This document shows, in pieces, positions 24,241 through 33,880 of a stretch of DNA of 64,000 nt. Where the stretch lies: NCBI RefSeq assembly GCF_030549525.1, contig NZ_CP130831.1:310001-374000 (forward strand), given 5' to 3'. Made by a program: the position numbers and the translations under genes. Position 1 is the stretch's first letter; the number at the start of each line of letters is the position of its first letter. The stretch is from Stenotrophomonas sp. 704A1. GTDB taxonomy: Bacteria > Pseudomonadota > Gammaproteobacteria > Xanthomonadales > Xanthomonadaceae. A model generated the notes under the pieces. That model made no database searches, had not been told where the DNA came from, and was given only the letters and a program-made list of their open reading frames with translations.

Positions 24241-27099
24241 TTAGAAGCGCTGCTGGTACTTCATGTACATGAAGCGGCCGATGTCGAAGCCACCGTAGTA
24301 GGTGAAGCTGCTGTTGGGCTGGCTGTACATGATCGGACCCTGGTGGTCGAACACGTTGTTCAGGCCCAGCGACACGGTGCCATCCCACGGCAGGCTGTAA
24401 CGCACCTGCAGGTCGTGGAAGGTGTTGGACCCCACCTTGCGGCTCGGCTGTGCATCGGTATACGGCGAAGCGAAGTCCGGCATGTTGCAGTCCGGGCCGC
24501 CGTCCAGATCGTACGAGCAGGCTTCCTTCATGCCCGAGTAGTAACGCGCGGTCCAGCCGATGCCCAGGTTGCCGTACTGCCAGTCCAGGTTGACCGTCGA
24601 ACGCACGCGGAAGTCACCGGCCCAGCCCACGCGCTGTTCCACCGGGGTGGTGGCGGCGCTGTCGTTGCGCTGCTCCAGGTAGTCGGTGTAGGTGGTGTTC
24701 CAGTTGATGGCGAACTTGCCGTACGCGGTTTCCGGCAGGCGGTAGCGCACGCCGATGTCATAGCCGGCGGTTTCGCGGTAGCCGGCATTGACCAGCGAGC
24801 GATCCAGCGCGGTGACCTGGCCACGGGTGGCCGCAGCGGTGGAACGGGTGAAGCGACCGCATGCCGAATCCACGCCCTGCACGTAGCACTGGTTGAGGAT
24901 GTCGGTGGCCGATTCGCCGACGATGGCGTTGTCGATGCGGATCTTCCACCAGTCCAGGCTGACGTCCAGGCCCTGCACGAAGTCCGGGCTGTAGACCAGG
25001 CCGACGGTCCAGGTCTTGGCGGTTTCCGGCTTCAGTTCCGGGTTGGAGCCGGAGTTGAAATCGGAGGTGGCCTGCTGGCCCGGGCGGTTGGCAAGGTTGC
25101 CGTCCGCACCGGTCTGCTGACGGAAGTTGGCGGGCACGTTCAGCGCCTGGCAGCGTGCTGCCACGGTCGCGCTGCTGGCGGCGATGCCGAACTTCGTGTC
25201 GCACGGATCGGTGAACGAATCGCGGCTGGACACCGCGCCACCGTACAGATCGTCCACGGTCGGTGCACGGAAGCCGGTGCCGTAGGTGGCGCGCACCAGC
25301 AGGCTGTCGATCGGCTTCCACTTCAAGCCGAACTTGCTGTTGGTGGTCGAACCGAAGGTGTTGTAGTCGGTGTAGCGACCGGCCAGGTCCAGCGACAGCT
25401 CGCGGGCGAACGGCAGATCGGCCAGCAGCGGCACCTGCATTTCCAGGTAGACCTCGTTGAGCGAGTAATCGCCGCGGGTCGGCTGGCCGGTGGTGCCGGC
25501 GATCTGGCCCTTCTGCACCATCAGGTCCGGCGTGTAGCTGGCTTCTTCACTGCGGTGCTCGAAGCCCATCGCGCCCATGATGTCGCCGGCCGGCAGGGTG
25601 AACAGCGAGCCGGAGATGTTGGCGCTGGCCACCTTGGTGGTGCTGCGCATGCGGTCGACGAAGCGCGTGAACAGGTAGTCCTGCACGTCCTGGTTGCTCA
25701 GCGAGCCCGGGCCGGTGTAGCCCATCGGGGCTGCCGGATTCCACGGCACGCAACCGGCGATCACCGCACCCGGTGCGCCGCAGCGGGCCACATTGCCGTC
25801 CATGAAGGACGGGCCGACGGCCAGGTTGACGTGCGGCTGGTACATGCTGCCGGTGCCGACGCGCTCGCCTTCGTTGCGGTTGTACATGTAGCTGACGTTC
25901 CAGTCCCAGTAACGCGAACCGGTTTCGAAGCTGCCTTCCAGGCCGAGGCTGGCACGCTTGGTTTCCAGCGTGTTCTCGGTGCCGCGCGGCAGTTCTTCGC
26001 TGCGGTGCGAGAACAGCACGTCCTGGCCCCACTTGTTGAACGTGCTGTCCTTGGACAGCGCAGCGCGGGTGCCATTGCGCGCCTGCGCGGCAGAGACCGA
26101 GTACGGGTAGCCGGCCAGGTGCTTGGTCGATTCGCGCTTGCTGTACAGCGCGTCGGCAACAATGCGCAGGTTGTCGGTGATCGAGAAGCCACCGTTGGCG
26201 AACACCGAGGTGCGCTCCAGGCCGCTCAACAGGCTCATGTTGGTCTTGGCGTTGGCACCATCGGCCGGGTCCGGCGTATGGAAGTTGCCGGCCTGGCTCG
26301 GATCACCGCCCGGACCCACGGTCAGCGGCTTGCCACCGACGGTCACGGTGCCCCACTGGGTGGTCTGGCTCAGCGCATCGACATCGTCGGCGTGGCGCGG
26401 GCCGCCCGGGTAACGGCTGAACTCACGCGCATCGCCCAGGATCTCGTCTTCCTTGGTGCGCTCGGCGCCGACGCTGAACCAGCCGCGGTCGAAGGTCTTG
26501 CCGAAGGTGGCGCTGTAGGAACGCTTCTGGCCGTCGCCTTCACCGTACTGGCCGACATAGACGCTGGCTTCGCCACCGTCGAAGTTCTTGCGGGTGATGA
26601 TGTTGACCACACCGGCGATGGCGTCCGAGCCGTACAGCGCCGAGGCGCCGTCGGTCAGCACTTCGACCCGTTCGACGATGGCCGAGGGAATCGATGCCAG
26701 ATCGGAGTAGCCGCCGGCGCTGACGCCCATGCGGCGGCCGTCGATAAGCACCAGGCTGCGTTCCGGACCGAGGTTGCGCAGGCTGACGTACATGCCGCCG
26801 AAGTCACGCGAGGAGCTCAGGGAGGAGGAGCGGCTCAGGCTCGGTGCGCCGGCGGCAGTGACGTCCTGCAGGATGTCGGCAACGTTGACGTAGCCCTTCT
26901 TCTCGATCTCGGCGCGGTTGAGTGCCACCACCGGCTGCGCGGTCTCGACACTGGCCTGGCGGATGCGCGAGCCGGTGATTTCGATGCGGTCGAGGTTGGT
27001 GGGGGTATCACCGGCTTCCTGGGCGAAAGCGGGCGTGGTGCAGCTGGCGGCCAGCGCGATGACGATCGCGTTGCGCAGCGGTGTGGTCTTCAGGGACAT
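24241..27099 (-). CDS. TonB-dependent outer-membrane receptor
   Basis: About 952 aa from the ATG at 27099. A signal peptide (MSLKTTPLRNAIVIALAASC, cleavage near AFAQ) is followed by a plug domain with ITGSRI, SLRNLGPERSLVLIDGRR and TDGASALYGSDAIAGVVNIITRK, then a beta-barrel with aromatic-rich strands and the canonical C-terminal Phe (MKYQQRF). It belongs to the large proteobacterial group related to Oar-like/carbohydrate or peptide receptors rather than classical siderophore receptors; no Fur box was seen upstream. The longer frame from 27168 adds an implausible leader. Confidence 0.92.
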   Translation of the reverse strand: MSLKTTPLRNAIVIALAASCTTPAFAQEAGDTPTNLDRIEITGSRIRQASVETAQPVVALNRAEIEKKGYVNVADILQDVTAAGAPSLSRSSSLSSSRDFGGMYVSLRNLGPERSLVLIDGRRMGVSAGGYSDLASIPSAIVERVEVLTDGASALYGSDAIAGVVNIITRKNFDGGEASVYVGQYGEGDGQKRSYSATFGKTFDRGWFSVGAERTKEDEILGDAREFSRYPGGPRHADDVDALSQTTQWGTVTVGGKPLTVGPGGDPSQAGNFHTPDPADGANAKTNMSLLSGLERTSVFANGGFSITDNLRIVADALYSKRESTKHLAGYPYSVSAAQARNGTRAALSKDSTFNKWGQDVLFSHRSEELPRGTENTLETKRASLGLEGSFETGSRYWDWNVSYMYNRNEGERVGTGSMYQPHVNLAVGPSFMDGNVARCGAPGAVIAGCVPWNPAAPMGYTGPGSLSNQDVQDYLFTRFVDRMRSTTKVASANISGSLFTLPAGDIMGAMGFEHRSEEASYTPDLMVQKGQIAGTTGQPTRGDYSLNEVYLEMQVPLLADLPFARELSLDLAGRYTDYNTFGSTTNSKFGLKWKPIDSLLVRATYGTGFRAPTVDDLYGGAVSSRDSFTDPCDTKFGIAASSATVAARCQALNVPANFRQQTGADGNLANRPGQQATSDFNSGSNPELKPETAKTWTVGLVYSPDFVQGLDVSLDWWKIRIDNAIVGESATDILNQCYVQGVDSACGRFTRSTAAATRGQVTALDRSLVNAGYRETAGYDIGVRYRLPETAYGKFAINWNTTYTDYLEQRNDSAATTPVEQRVGWAGDFRVRSTVNLDWQYGNLGIGWTARYYSGMKEACSYDLDGGPDCNMPDFASPYTDAQPSRKVGSNTFHDLQVRYSLPWDGTVSLGLNNVFDHQGPIMYSQPNSSFTYYGGFDIGRFMYMKYQQRF

Positions 27100-27398
27100 C
27101 CGTGAAATCTCGTGTTTCAGAAAAAAACATGCGCCCGTTCTGTGGGCGCGTGGGGTGCTGCAAACCAACGTGGGGCCGGGATTCTAGAGTGTTTTCATTC
27201 GAAACTGTTTATCCGCGCGCGCTGTAACGACGCGAAAATGAATCGCAACCAACAATCCACAGGTGGGCTGTGCGCGGCGTCACGCGCGCACAGCGCTGCA
27301 TGCACAGAGACACCGATAACGGCGCGGGTTGCGTAATCTGTAATGCGCGTGGTGCGCGGTCATTCATCGGCGCTGCGCACGGATGTCGTCCAAACAAA
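27100..27398. other. Intergenic region upstream of the TonB-dependent receptor
   Basis: About 300 nt without a gene. The part nearest the receptor (27180-27260) is AT-rich compared with surroundings and probably holds the promoter. No Fur-type palindrome or riboswitch fold was recognised. Confidence 0.4.
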
Positions 27399-27426
27399 AG
27401 GGGACGGCGCTTTCGCTCCGTCCCCT
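27399..27426 (-). terminator. Rho-independent terminator of the MacB-like ABC operon
   Basis: AGGGGACGG pairs with CCGTCCCCT. On the minus strand the stem is followed by TTTTGTTTGG, directly after the last gene of the four-gene operon. Confidence 0.88.
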
Positions 27427-27457
27427 GCACGCTGCCCAACTCATCCGTGCGCGGTGC

Positions 27458-28774
27458 TCAGGTTTCGCGCAGTGCCGTGGTGATCGGCAGGCGCGCCGCG
27501 CGCAGTGCGGGGAACAGGCCGCCCACCAGGCCGATGCCCAGCGCCCACTTCAGCCCGCTCCACAGTAGTTCCGGCGACACATGGAACTTGAACACCACCG
27601 CGCTGAAGTTGCTGCCGATGGTGGATACGCTGTAGCCGTTGAACAACAGCCACGCCACTGCGCAGCCGAGCAGGCCACCGAGCAGCGCCAGCAGCATGGT
27701 CTCCAGCATCACGGCGGTTACCACCGGCAGTCCACGGAAGCCGATCGCGCGCATGGTGGCGATCTCGCGTGCGCGCGTAGCCACCGCGGCGTACATGGTG
27801 TTGAGCGCACCGAACACCGCACCCACTGCCATGATCGTGCCGATCACCTTGCCGAGGATGTCGATCAGCTTGGTCAGCCCGCCGCCCTGCTTGCTGTAAT
27901 AGACGCGCGTGGTCTCCACATCCAGTTTCAGGCGTGGATCGGCCGCGACGGCGGCCTTGAACTGCTCGAAGCCCGCCTTGCCGTCAGTGCGGACGCTGAT
28001 CGACTGCCAGGCGCTGCGCTGGTAGGTGGTGGCCAGCGTATCGGCATCGGTCCACAGCTCCGAATCATGCGCATCGCCGGTGGCGAACACACCCACCACC
28101 GTCCAGGCCTGGTTGCCCAGGGTGAGGGTCTTGCCGACCTCCATGTCGCGGAACTGGCTCTTGGCGCCCTGACCGACCACGATCTCGCGCAGGCCGGCGG
28201 CGAACCTGCGGCCCTCGACGATCTTGACCTTGTCATGCACCGCCCACGCCTGCGGCCCGACGCCGCGGAACTGCGCATTGACGTCGGTGCCATCGGCCCT
28301 GGAGACCAGATTCACTACCTGCGACAGCTCCGGTGACAGCAGGGGGCGCCCTTCCGCATCGCGGCTGATGCCGGGCAGGGTGGACAACGTCGGCACCTGC
28401 TCGCGGGTGATGACCGAGTTGGTCTCGGCCTGCGAGCCGCCGCGCAGCACGATCGCGGTGGTGTCATCGCCGGTGTTGTTGAGCGTGGCCTGGAAGCCTT
28501 CGCCCATCGCCAGCATCGCCACCAGCACGCCGACCACGCCGGCGATGCCGACCACGATCACCGAGGATGCCCCCCAGCGCTGTGGCAGGCTGGCGATCCC
28601 GATGCGGGTAGCGGCCAGTGCCAGCCGTCCGCTGCGCGTCAACAGCAGCCACAGCGCGACCAGCACCGCGATGGCCAGCACGCCGATCCAGGGCAGGCCG
28701 ATCCACACCGCCAGGCCCAGTGCCAGCAGCACCACGGTCAGCGCATTGCCGAACCACTTCTTGAGCTTGTTCAT
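27458..28774 (-). CDS. ABC transporter permease, MacB/FtsX family (second permease)
   Basis: A 438-aa permease. Two N-terminal helices precede a large periplasmic domain (about residues 95-300), followed by three C-terminal helices (GTIMAVGAVFGALNTMYAAVATRAREIATMRAIGFRG and TVMLETMLLALLGGLLGCAVAWL), the FtsX-domain topology of MacB and LolC/E. The cytoplasmic REIATMRAIGFRG motif is the coupling region. It is the last of four co-directional genes (adaptor, ATPase, two permeases), 13 nt after the first permease. Confidence 0.88.
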   Translation of the reverse strand: MNKLKKWFGNALTVVLLALGLAVWIGLPWIGVLAIAVLVALWLLLTRSGRLALAATRIGIASLPQRWGASSVIVVGIAGVVGVLVAMLAMGEGFQATLNNTGDDTTAIVLRGGSQAETNSVITREQVPTLSTLPGISRDAEGRPLLSPELSQVVNLVSRADGTDVNAQFRGVGPQAWAVHDKVKIVEGRRFAAGLREIVVGQGAKSQFRDMEVGKTLTLGNQAWTVVGVFATGDAHDSELWTDADTLATTYQRSAWQSISVRTDGKAGFEQFKAAVAADPRLKLDVETTRVYYSKQGGGLTKLIDILGKVIGTIMAVGAVFGALNTMYAAVATRAREIATMRAIGFRGLPVVTAVMLETMLLALLGGLLGCAVAWLLFNGYSVSTIGSNFSAVVFKFHVSPELLWSGLKWALGIGLVGGLFPALRAARLPITTALRET

Positions 28775-28787
28775 GTCGGTGTCCTTC

Positions 28788-29945
28788 TCAGCGGCCGGCG
28801 AGGGCGTCGACGATCTTCAGGCGCTTGGCACGCAGCGCCGGCAGCAGGCCGACGACAATGCCGATCACCACGATCAGTGCAATGCCCACCAGCCAGGTCG
28901 GCGTGGGTACGTGCGGCGGCAGCATGCCCATGCTCTTGGGACTGATGGCCGGCAGGATCAGCGCGGCCAGGCCCATGCCGATCAGGCCACCCAGGCCGAT
29001 CAGCAGCACCGATTCCACCATCACCAGGGTCAGCACGGTGCTGTCCTTGAAGCCCAGCGTCTTCAGCGTGGCCAGCTCGGGCACGCGCTCGCGCACCGCC
29101 TGGGCCATGGTGTTGCCGGTCAGCAGCAGCAGGGTGAAGAACACCGCGCCCATGATCGAGGTGACGATCATGCCGATGTCCGCGAACTGCTTGACGAAGG
29201 CCTGCTGGAACGCCGACTCGGTCTGGGTCTTGGTCTCGTGGTCGGAGTTGGCCGAGATCGCATCGATGGCCTGCGCCACCCGCGAGGACTGGTCCGGGTT
29301 GTCCAGCGTGACCGTGTACCAGCTCACCTGGTTCTTGATGTAGTCGTTGGATTCATCGAAGTACTTCCAGTTCATCATCAACTGGCGCTCTTCGTTGGCG
29401 GCCAGGGCGCGGTCCTTGGAGCGGTAGATGCCCTTCAGCTCCAGCGGCCAGTCGTTGCTGCCACCACGCGGGAAGATCGTCGCCTGCATCGGGATGGTGT
29501 CGCCGATCTTCCAGCCGAACTGCTTGGCCAGCGTTTCACCGACGATGGCGCCGGTGCGGGTCTGCTTCCAGTCTTCCAGCTGCGCCGGATCGATCTGCAG
29601 TTCGCGGTAGACATCGAAGTAGTTGGGCGAGACCGAGAAATTCGGGAAGAAGTTCTTCGGGTCCTGGTAGATGCCGCCGAACCACATGCCGTAGGCCACG
29701 TCGCGCACGCCGGCCACCTGGCGCACCTGGGCTTCCAGGCGGATCGGCAGCGACTGGGTGATCGACAGCCGCGACGCCACCACCAGCCGGTTGGCGCCTT
29801 CCACGCTGCCGCCGGAGGAGAACGCCACCCGTACCGAGTCGAGCATGCCGAACAACAGGAATGCGGCAACCACCGACAGCAGGGTCAGCAGCGTGCGGGT
29901 GCGGCTGCGGAACAGCTGCGCCCAGACCAACGAGAAATATTTCAT
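28788..29945 (-). CDS. ABC transporter permease, MacB/FtsX family (first permease)
   Basis: A 385-aa permease with one N-terminal helix (RTLLTLLSVVAAFLLFGML), a MacB-like periplasmic domain (about 45-260) and three C-terminal helices with the FtsX signature RERVPELATLKTLGFKD. The start at 29945 has a GGAGG ribosome site. It lies 14 nt after the ATPase gene. Together with the second permease it would make a heterodimeric channel. Confidence 0.88.
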   Translation of the reverse strand: MKYFSLVWAQLFRSRTRTLLTLLSVVAAFLLFGMLDSVRVAFSSGGSVEGANRLVVASRLSITQSLPIRLEAQVRQVAGVRDVAYGMWFGGIYQDPKNFFPNFSVSPNYFDVYRELQIDPAQLEDWKQTRTGAIVGETLAKQFGWKIGDTIPMQATIFPRGGSNDWPLELKGIYRSKDRALAANEERQLMMNWKYFDESNDYIKNQVSWYTVTLDNPDQSSRVAQAIDAISANSDHETKTQTESAFQQAFVKQFADIGMIVTSIMGAVFFTLLLLTGNTMAQAVRERVPELATLKTLGFKDSTVLTLVMVESVLLIGLGGLIGMGLAALILPAISPKSMGMLPPHVPTPTWLVGIALIVVIGIVVGLLPALRAKRLKIVDALAGR

Positions 29946-29959
29946 CGCCGTGGCCTCCG

Positions 29960-30649
29960 TCAGTGGGCCAGCGGCGCGTCGGCCAGCTCGCCCTTGTCCA
30001 GGTGCACCGTATGGGTCGCGTACTCGGCCGCCTTGGGATCGTGGGTGACCATGATGATGGTCTTGCCGTGCTCGCGGTTGAGCTGCTGCAGCAGGCCCAG
30101 GATCTCTTCGGCCGACTGCCGGTCGAGATCGCCGGTGGGTTCGTCGCAGATCAGGAAGGTCGGATCGGACACGATCGCACGGGCGATGGCTACGCGCTGC
30201 TGCTGGCCGCCGGACAGTTCGTTGGGGCGGTGGCTGCGGCGATCGGCCAGGCCGACCAGGGTCAGCGCGATCTCGGCGTTGCGCTTGCGCTGCGCGGCAC
30301 TGAGGTGGGTCAGCAGCAGCGGCAGTTCGACGTTCTTCTGCGCGGTCAGCATCGGCATCAGGTTGTAGAACTGGAACACGAAGCCGACATGGTGGCTGCG
30401 CCAGGTGGACAGCTGGCCACCGCTCATCTGGTCGATGCGCTCGCCTTCGATGCTGATCTCGCCGCCGCTGGGGTTGTCCAGGCCGCCGATCAGGTTGAGC
30501 AGGGTGGTCTTGCCCGATCCGGACGGGCCCATCAGCGCGACGAAGTCGCCGCTGGCGATGTCCAGGTCGATGCCGTGCAGCACCTGCACTTTCTCGGGGC
30601 CACGCTGGTAGGTCTTGGTGATGTTGCGCAGTGAAACCAGGGTCGACAT
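29960..30649 (-). CDS. ABC transporter ATPase, MacB/LolD-like
   Basis: A 229-aa ATPase. Walker A GPSGSGKTTLLNLIGGLD, signature LSGGQQQRVAIARAI, Walker B FLICDEPTGDLD and the H-loop MVTHD are all intact. The GGL-D and PTGDLD forms are typical of the LolD/MacB group that powers mechanotransmission-type exporters with FtsX permeases. It is the second gene of the operon, about 100 nt after the adaptor. Confidence 0.93.
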   Translation of the reverse strand: MSTLVSLRNITKTYQRGPEKVQVLHGIDLDIASGDFVALMGPSGSGKTTLLNLIGGLDNPSGGEISIEGERIDQMSGGQLSTWRSHHVGFVFQFYNLMPMLTAQKNVELPLLLTHLSAAQRKRNAEIALTLVGLADRRSHRPNELSGGQQQRVAIARAIVSDPTFLICDEPTGDLDRQSAEEILGLLQQLNREHGKTIIMVTHDPKAAEYATHTVHLDKGELADAPLAH

Positions 30650-30750
30650 GGGTGGTTCTCCACGAAAGGCAGGAAACGGGATGTCGCGCCGGCCGGCAGC
30701 CGGGCGTGCGTCGAGCGGTACTGCCGGCGGCGCCCGCGGGCGCCAGCCTG

Positions 30751-32010
30751 TTACTGCGCTTGTTTCTGCTGCACCTTGGCGCCATCGCGCAGGCTGTCCG
30801 GCGGATTGACCACCACCAGCTCGCCCGCGCTCACGCCCTTCAGGATCTGGCGGTCCTTGCCCATCGCCTGGCCAGCCTCGACCGTGCGCTGCTGCACGCG
30901 GGCGTCGTCACCCAGCACGAACGCCACCGATGCCGTCCCGCGCTGCACCACTGCGGCGGCCGGCACGCGCACGCCCTGTGGCCGGGCCGCCGCCTGCGGC
31001 GGCGCCTGCTCCAGGAAGCTGACCCGCACGCCCATTTCCGGCACGATGCGCGGGTCCTTCACCTTCAGCGCCACGCGCACCTTCACCGTGGCCTTGCCGC
31101 GATCGGCGGTGGGAATGATGGCGATCACCTCGGCCGGAATCTTCCACTCCGGGTAGGCGTTGAGCGTGGCCTCCACCGGCATCTTCGGCTGCACGCGGCC
31201 AATGAAGGCCTCGCCGACCTCGACTTCGATCTCCAGCGATTCCATGTCGACGATGGTGCCGATGCCGGTCCGGGTGAAGCCACCGCCGGCCGACAGCGGC
31301 GACACGATTTCGCCAGGCTGGGCGGCCTTGGCGGTGACCACGCCAGAGAACGGCGCACGTACGATGTTGTTGTCCACACCCAGGTCGGCGATGGCCAGCT
31401 GATCGTTGGCGACCCGGACATTGCGTTGTGCGGTTTCCAGCTGCGCGCGCAGGCTGTCGCGCTGCGCAACGGCCTGGTCGTATTGCGAACGAGAGACCAG
31501 CTGCTGGCCGACCAGCGCCTGCAGGCGGCTGGCCTCGGCGCTGGCCTGCTTCTGCTGGGCGTCAAGGCCGGCGACCTGGCTGCGCGCGGCCTGCAGCTGC
31601 GAGGCATACAGGCTGCGCTGCGCATCGGCATCGATCGGATCCAGCGTGGCCATGACCTGGCCCTGTTCGACCCGCATGCCTTCCTCGATCATCACTTCGC
31701 GCACCTTGCCGGTGATCTTGGCCGAGACCGTGGCCATGCGCCGGGCGACCACATAACCGCTGGCGTCGAGCACCGAACTGCTGGCGTTGCCCTGCTGTAT
31801 GGCCACCGCCGGCGCGGTCTCCACCTCGACCGCCGGCGCGCGGCCGAACAGGGCGAACGCGCCACCTGCCAGCAGCAGCACGATCACCGCCACCACGATC
31901 CACAGCCAACGACGTCCGCCGCCGCCACTGCCGCCGGGGGCAGGCGAGGGCGACTTGCGGTCGATACGGAGTTCCTTCAACAGCTCGGCAGAAGCGTTCA
32001 TTCGTTCCAT
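30751..32010 (-). CDS. HlyD/MacA-type periplasmic adaptor of the ABC exporter
   Basis: About 419 aa. A cytoplasmic leader and one membrane anchor (WLWIVVAVIVLLLAGGAFALF) are followed by split lipoyl domains (ITGKVREVMIEEGMRVEQGQVMATLD ... IVRAPFSGVVTAKAAQPGEIV), a coiled-coil hairpin between them (about 150-215) and a beta-barrel region. This is the membrane-fusion protein of a tripartite exporter; the outer-membrane TolC-type partner is not in the window. Starts at 32010 and 32001 are both possible. It is the first gene of the operon, divergent from a second ABC system. Confidence 0.88.
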   Translation of the reverse strand: MERMNASAELLKELRIDRKSPSPAPGGSGGGGRRWLWIVVAVIVLLLAGGAFALFGRAPAVEVETAPAVAIQQGNASSSVLDASGYVVARRMATVSAKITGKVREVMIEEGMRVEQGQVMATLDPIDADAQRSLYASQLQAARSQVAGLDAQQKQASAEASRLQALVGQQLVSRSQYDQAVAQRDSLRAQLETAQRNVRVANDQLAIADLGVDNNIVRAPFSGVVTAKAAQPGEIVSPLSAGGGFTRTGIGTIVDMESLEIEVEVGEAFIGRVQPKMPVEATLNAYPEWKIPAEVIAIIPTADRGKATVKVRVALKVKDPRIVPEMGVRVSFLEQAPPQAAARPQGVRVPAAAVVQRGTASVAFVLGDDARVQQRTVEAGQAMGKDRQILKGVSAGELVVVNPPDSLRDGAKVQQKQAQ

Positions 32011-32110
32011 CACAGGCGTTCGGGCGGGTGTGACCGGAAGGGCGGACTGCAGCGGTTCCGGCGGTGGAGCGTGCGGCACAGCATGACGGCAGGGGGATCG
32101 GTGACGGCAG

Positions 32111-32122
32111 TGACAGCTGTCA
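32111..32122. promoter_or_regulatory. Perfect 12-bp palindrome in the divergent promoter of two ABC systems
   Basis: TGACAGCTGTCA lies about midway in the 195-nt gap between the MacB-like operon and the ABC/two-component operon. It is a candidate operator, possibly for the NarL-type regulator encoded at 35092-35694. Inference only. Confidence 0.35.
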
Positions 32123-32204
32123 TCCGAACACATTGACGGCGGCAACTGCCAAATGTGACCACAGCGGCACAGGATGGCAACGTCCCCGCTACCGGTACCG
32201 CCCC

Positions 32205-33101
32205 ATGGATCCGACTACCCCGTCGCTGGCCCGCCTGCAGCAGGTGCAGGTGCGTTACCGCGAGCATACCGCCCTGCAGGGAATCGACCTGCAGGTACGC
32301 GCTGGCCAGGTACTGGCACTGCTGGGCCGCAACGGTGCCGGCAAGAGTACCGCGATCAGCGTGCTGTTGGGCCTGCGCCGCGCCGACAGCGGACAGGTCG
32401 AGCTGCTGGGTGGCGATCCACAGCAGCGCCGCAGTCGCCTCGGCCTGGGCGTGATGCTGCAGAGCACCAGCCTGCCGCCGATGCTGCGGGTGGATGAACT
32501 GGTCGACCAGGCCAGTGCCTGCTATCCCGATCCGATGCCGCTGCAGGAGGTGCTGCAGCGCGCCGGCCTGCAGGCACTCGCCCGGCGCCGCTATGGCCAG
32601 CTGTCCGGCGGGCAGCAGCGCTGCGTGCAGTTCGCCATCGCGATCTGCGGCCGGCCACGTGTGCTGTTCCTGGACGAGCCCACCACCGGCCTGGACATCC
32701 AGGCGCGGCAGACCCTGTGGCAGGCGATCCGGCAGCTGGTGGCCGAAGGCTGTGGCGTGCTGCTGACCACCCACTACCTGGAGGAAGCCGAAGCGCTGGC
32801 CCAGCAGGTGGTGGTCCTCGAGCAGGGGCGGGTCCTGGCTGACGCGCCGTTGGCTGCGCTGCGCCTGGCCGACCGGCCGCGACGCATCCGTTGCCGCAGT
32901 GCGTTGCCGGCCGAGGACGTACTGCAGTGGCCGGGTGTGCAGCAGGTACAGCGCGAAGGCGAGCACCTGCAGCTGCTGGCCAGCCCGGCAGAGCCGGTGG
33001 TGGCGCGCCTGCTGGCCAGCGATGCCCAGCTGGGTGAGCTGGAAGTACAGGGCGCGGCATTGGCCGACGCCTTCCTCGATCTGACCCGGGAGGCTGCATG
33101 A
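32205..33101 (+). CDS. ABC-2 type exporter ATPase
   Basis: A 298-aa ATPase. Walker A LLGRNGAGKSTAISVLLG, signature LSGGQQRCVQFAIAI, Walker B VLFLDEPTTGLD and TTHYLEEAEAL match the DrrA/CcmA group that drives ABC-2 drug or lipid exporters. The C-terminal 80 residues form the usual regulatory extension. It is the first gene of a four-gene operon; the permease starts inside its stop codon (ATGA). Confidence 0.92.
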   Translation: MDPTTPSLARLQQVQVRYREHTALQGIDLQVRAGQVLALLGRNGAGKSTAISVLLGLRRADSGQVELLGGDPQQRRSRLGLGVMLQSTSLPPMLRVDELVDQASACYPDPMPLQEVLQRAGLQALARRRYGQLSGGQQRCVQFAIAICGRPRVLFLDEPTTGLDIQARQTLWQAIRQLVAEGCGVLLTTHYLEEAEALAQQVVVLEQGRVLADAPLAALRLADRPRRIRCRSALPAEDVLQWPGVQQVQREGEHLQLLASPAEPVVARLLASDAQLGELEVQGAALADAFLDLTREAA

Positions 33102-33874
33102 ATACCCTGACCCGCACTGCCCGCGCGCCTGCTGCCAGCTGGCATGCCGTGCTGCGCCCCTACCGGGCCGAGCTGATCGCCGAACTGCGACGCGCGTGGC
33201 GTACGCCGGCCTTCGTACTGCCTTCGTTGCTGTTCCCGGTGCTGTTCTACGTGCTGTTCGGGGTGCTGCTGGGCCGTGGCCATGCCCCGGTCTACCTGCT
33301 GGCCACGTACTGCGTGTTCGGCGCGATGGCGCCGGCGCTGTTCGGTTTCGGGGTACAGCTGGCACTGGACCGCGAAGGCGGCCTGCTGACCCTCAAGCGC
33401 GCCCTGCCGATGCCGGCTGCGGCACCCCTGCTGGCACGCTTGGCGATGGCGGTACTGTTTGCCACGCTGATCGCCGCGATGCTGATCGGCGTGGCGATCG
33501 GCGTCGGCGGCGTCGCCTTGCAGCCGACGCAGGTGCTGCAGCTGCTGGCCGTGGCTGCCTTCGCGGCGCTGCCGCTGGGGGCGATCGGCCTGCTGATCGG
33601 CAGCCATGTCGGTGCCAGTGCCGCGCCGGCGATCGTCAACCTGGTGTACCTGCCGCTGGCATTGCTGTCGGGGTTGTGGCTGCCGTTGTCGGCGCTGCCG
33701 AAGGTGTTCGCGTCGATGGCGCCGCTGTGGCCGACCTGGCACCTGGCCCAGCTGGCGCTGCCAGTGGTCGGGCAGCCCGCGCTGGGCAGTGCGGCCGGCC
33801 ACCTGCTGGTGTTGCTGGCAGTTACCGCCGTGGCGCTGCTGCTGGCGCGCCGCCGCCTGCGCCGGGTCGGCTGA
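33098..33874 (+). CDS. ABC-2 type exporter permease
   Basis: A 258-aa permease with six predicted helices (PSLLFPVLFYVLFGVLLG; VYLLATYCVFGAMAPALFGFGVQLA; and four more). The motif around NLVYLPLALLSGLWLPLSALPKVF is typical of ABC-2 permeases. It overlaps the ATPase gene by 4 nt and is followed within 10 nt by a histidine kinase. Arrangement resembles the Bacillus yvfRSTU and linearmycin-resistance lnr operons. Confidence 0.9.
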   Translation: MNTLTRTARAPAASWHAVLRPYRAELIAELRRAWRTPAFVLPSLLFPVLFYVLFGVLLGRGHAPVYLLATYCVFGAMAPALFGFGVQLALDREGGLLTLKRALPMPAAAPLLARLAMAVLFATLIAAMLIGVAIGVGGVALQPTQVLQLLAVAAFAALPLGAIGLLIGSHVGASAAPAIVNLVYLPLALLSGLWLPLSALPKVFASMAPLWPTWHLAQLALPVVGQPALGSAAGHLLVLLAVTAVALLLARRRLRRVG

Positions 33875-33880
33875 ACTGGC

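Noticed and set aside
24343..27105. 920-aa open frame on the plus strand
   Set aside because: Exact antisense of the TonB-dependent receptor, without ribosome site or recognisable domain.
27100..27260. Fur box or riboswitch before the TonB-dependent receptor
   Set aside because: No GATAAT-type palindrome and no recognisable aptamer pattern were found; only an AT-rich promoter-like stretch.
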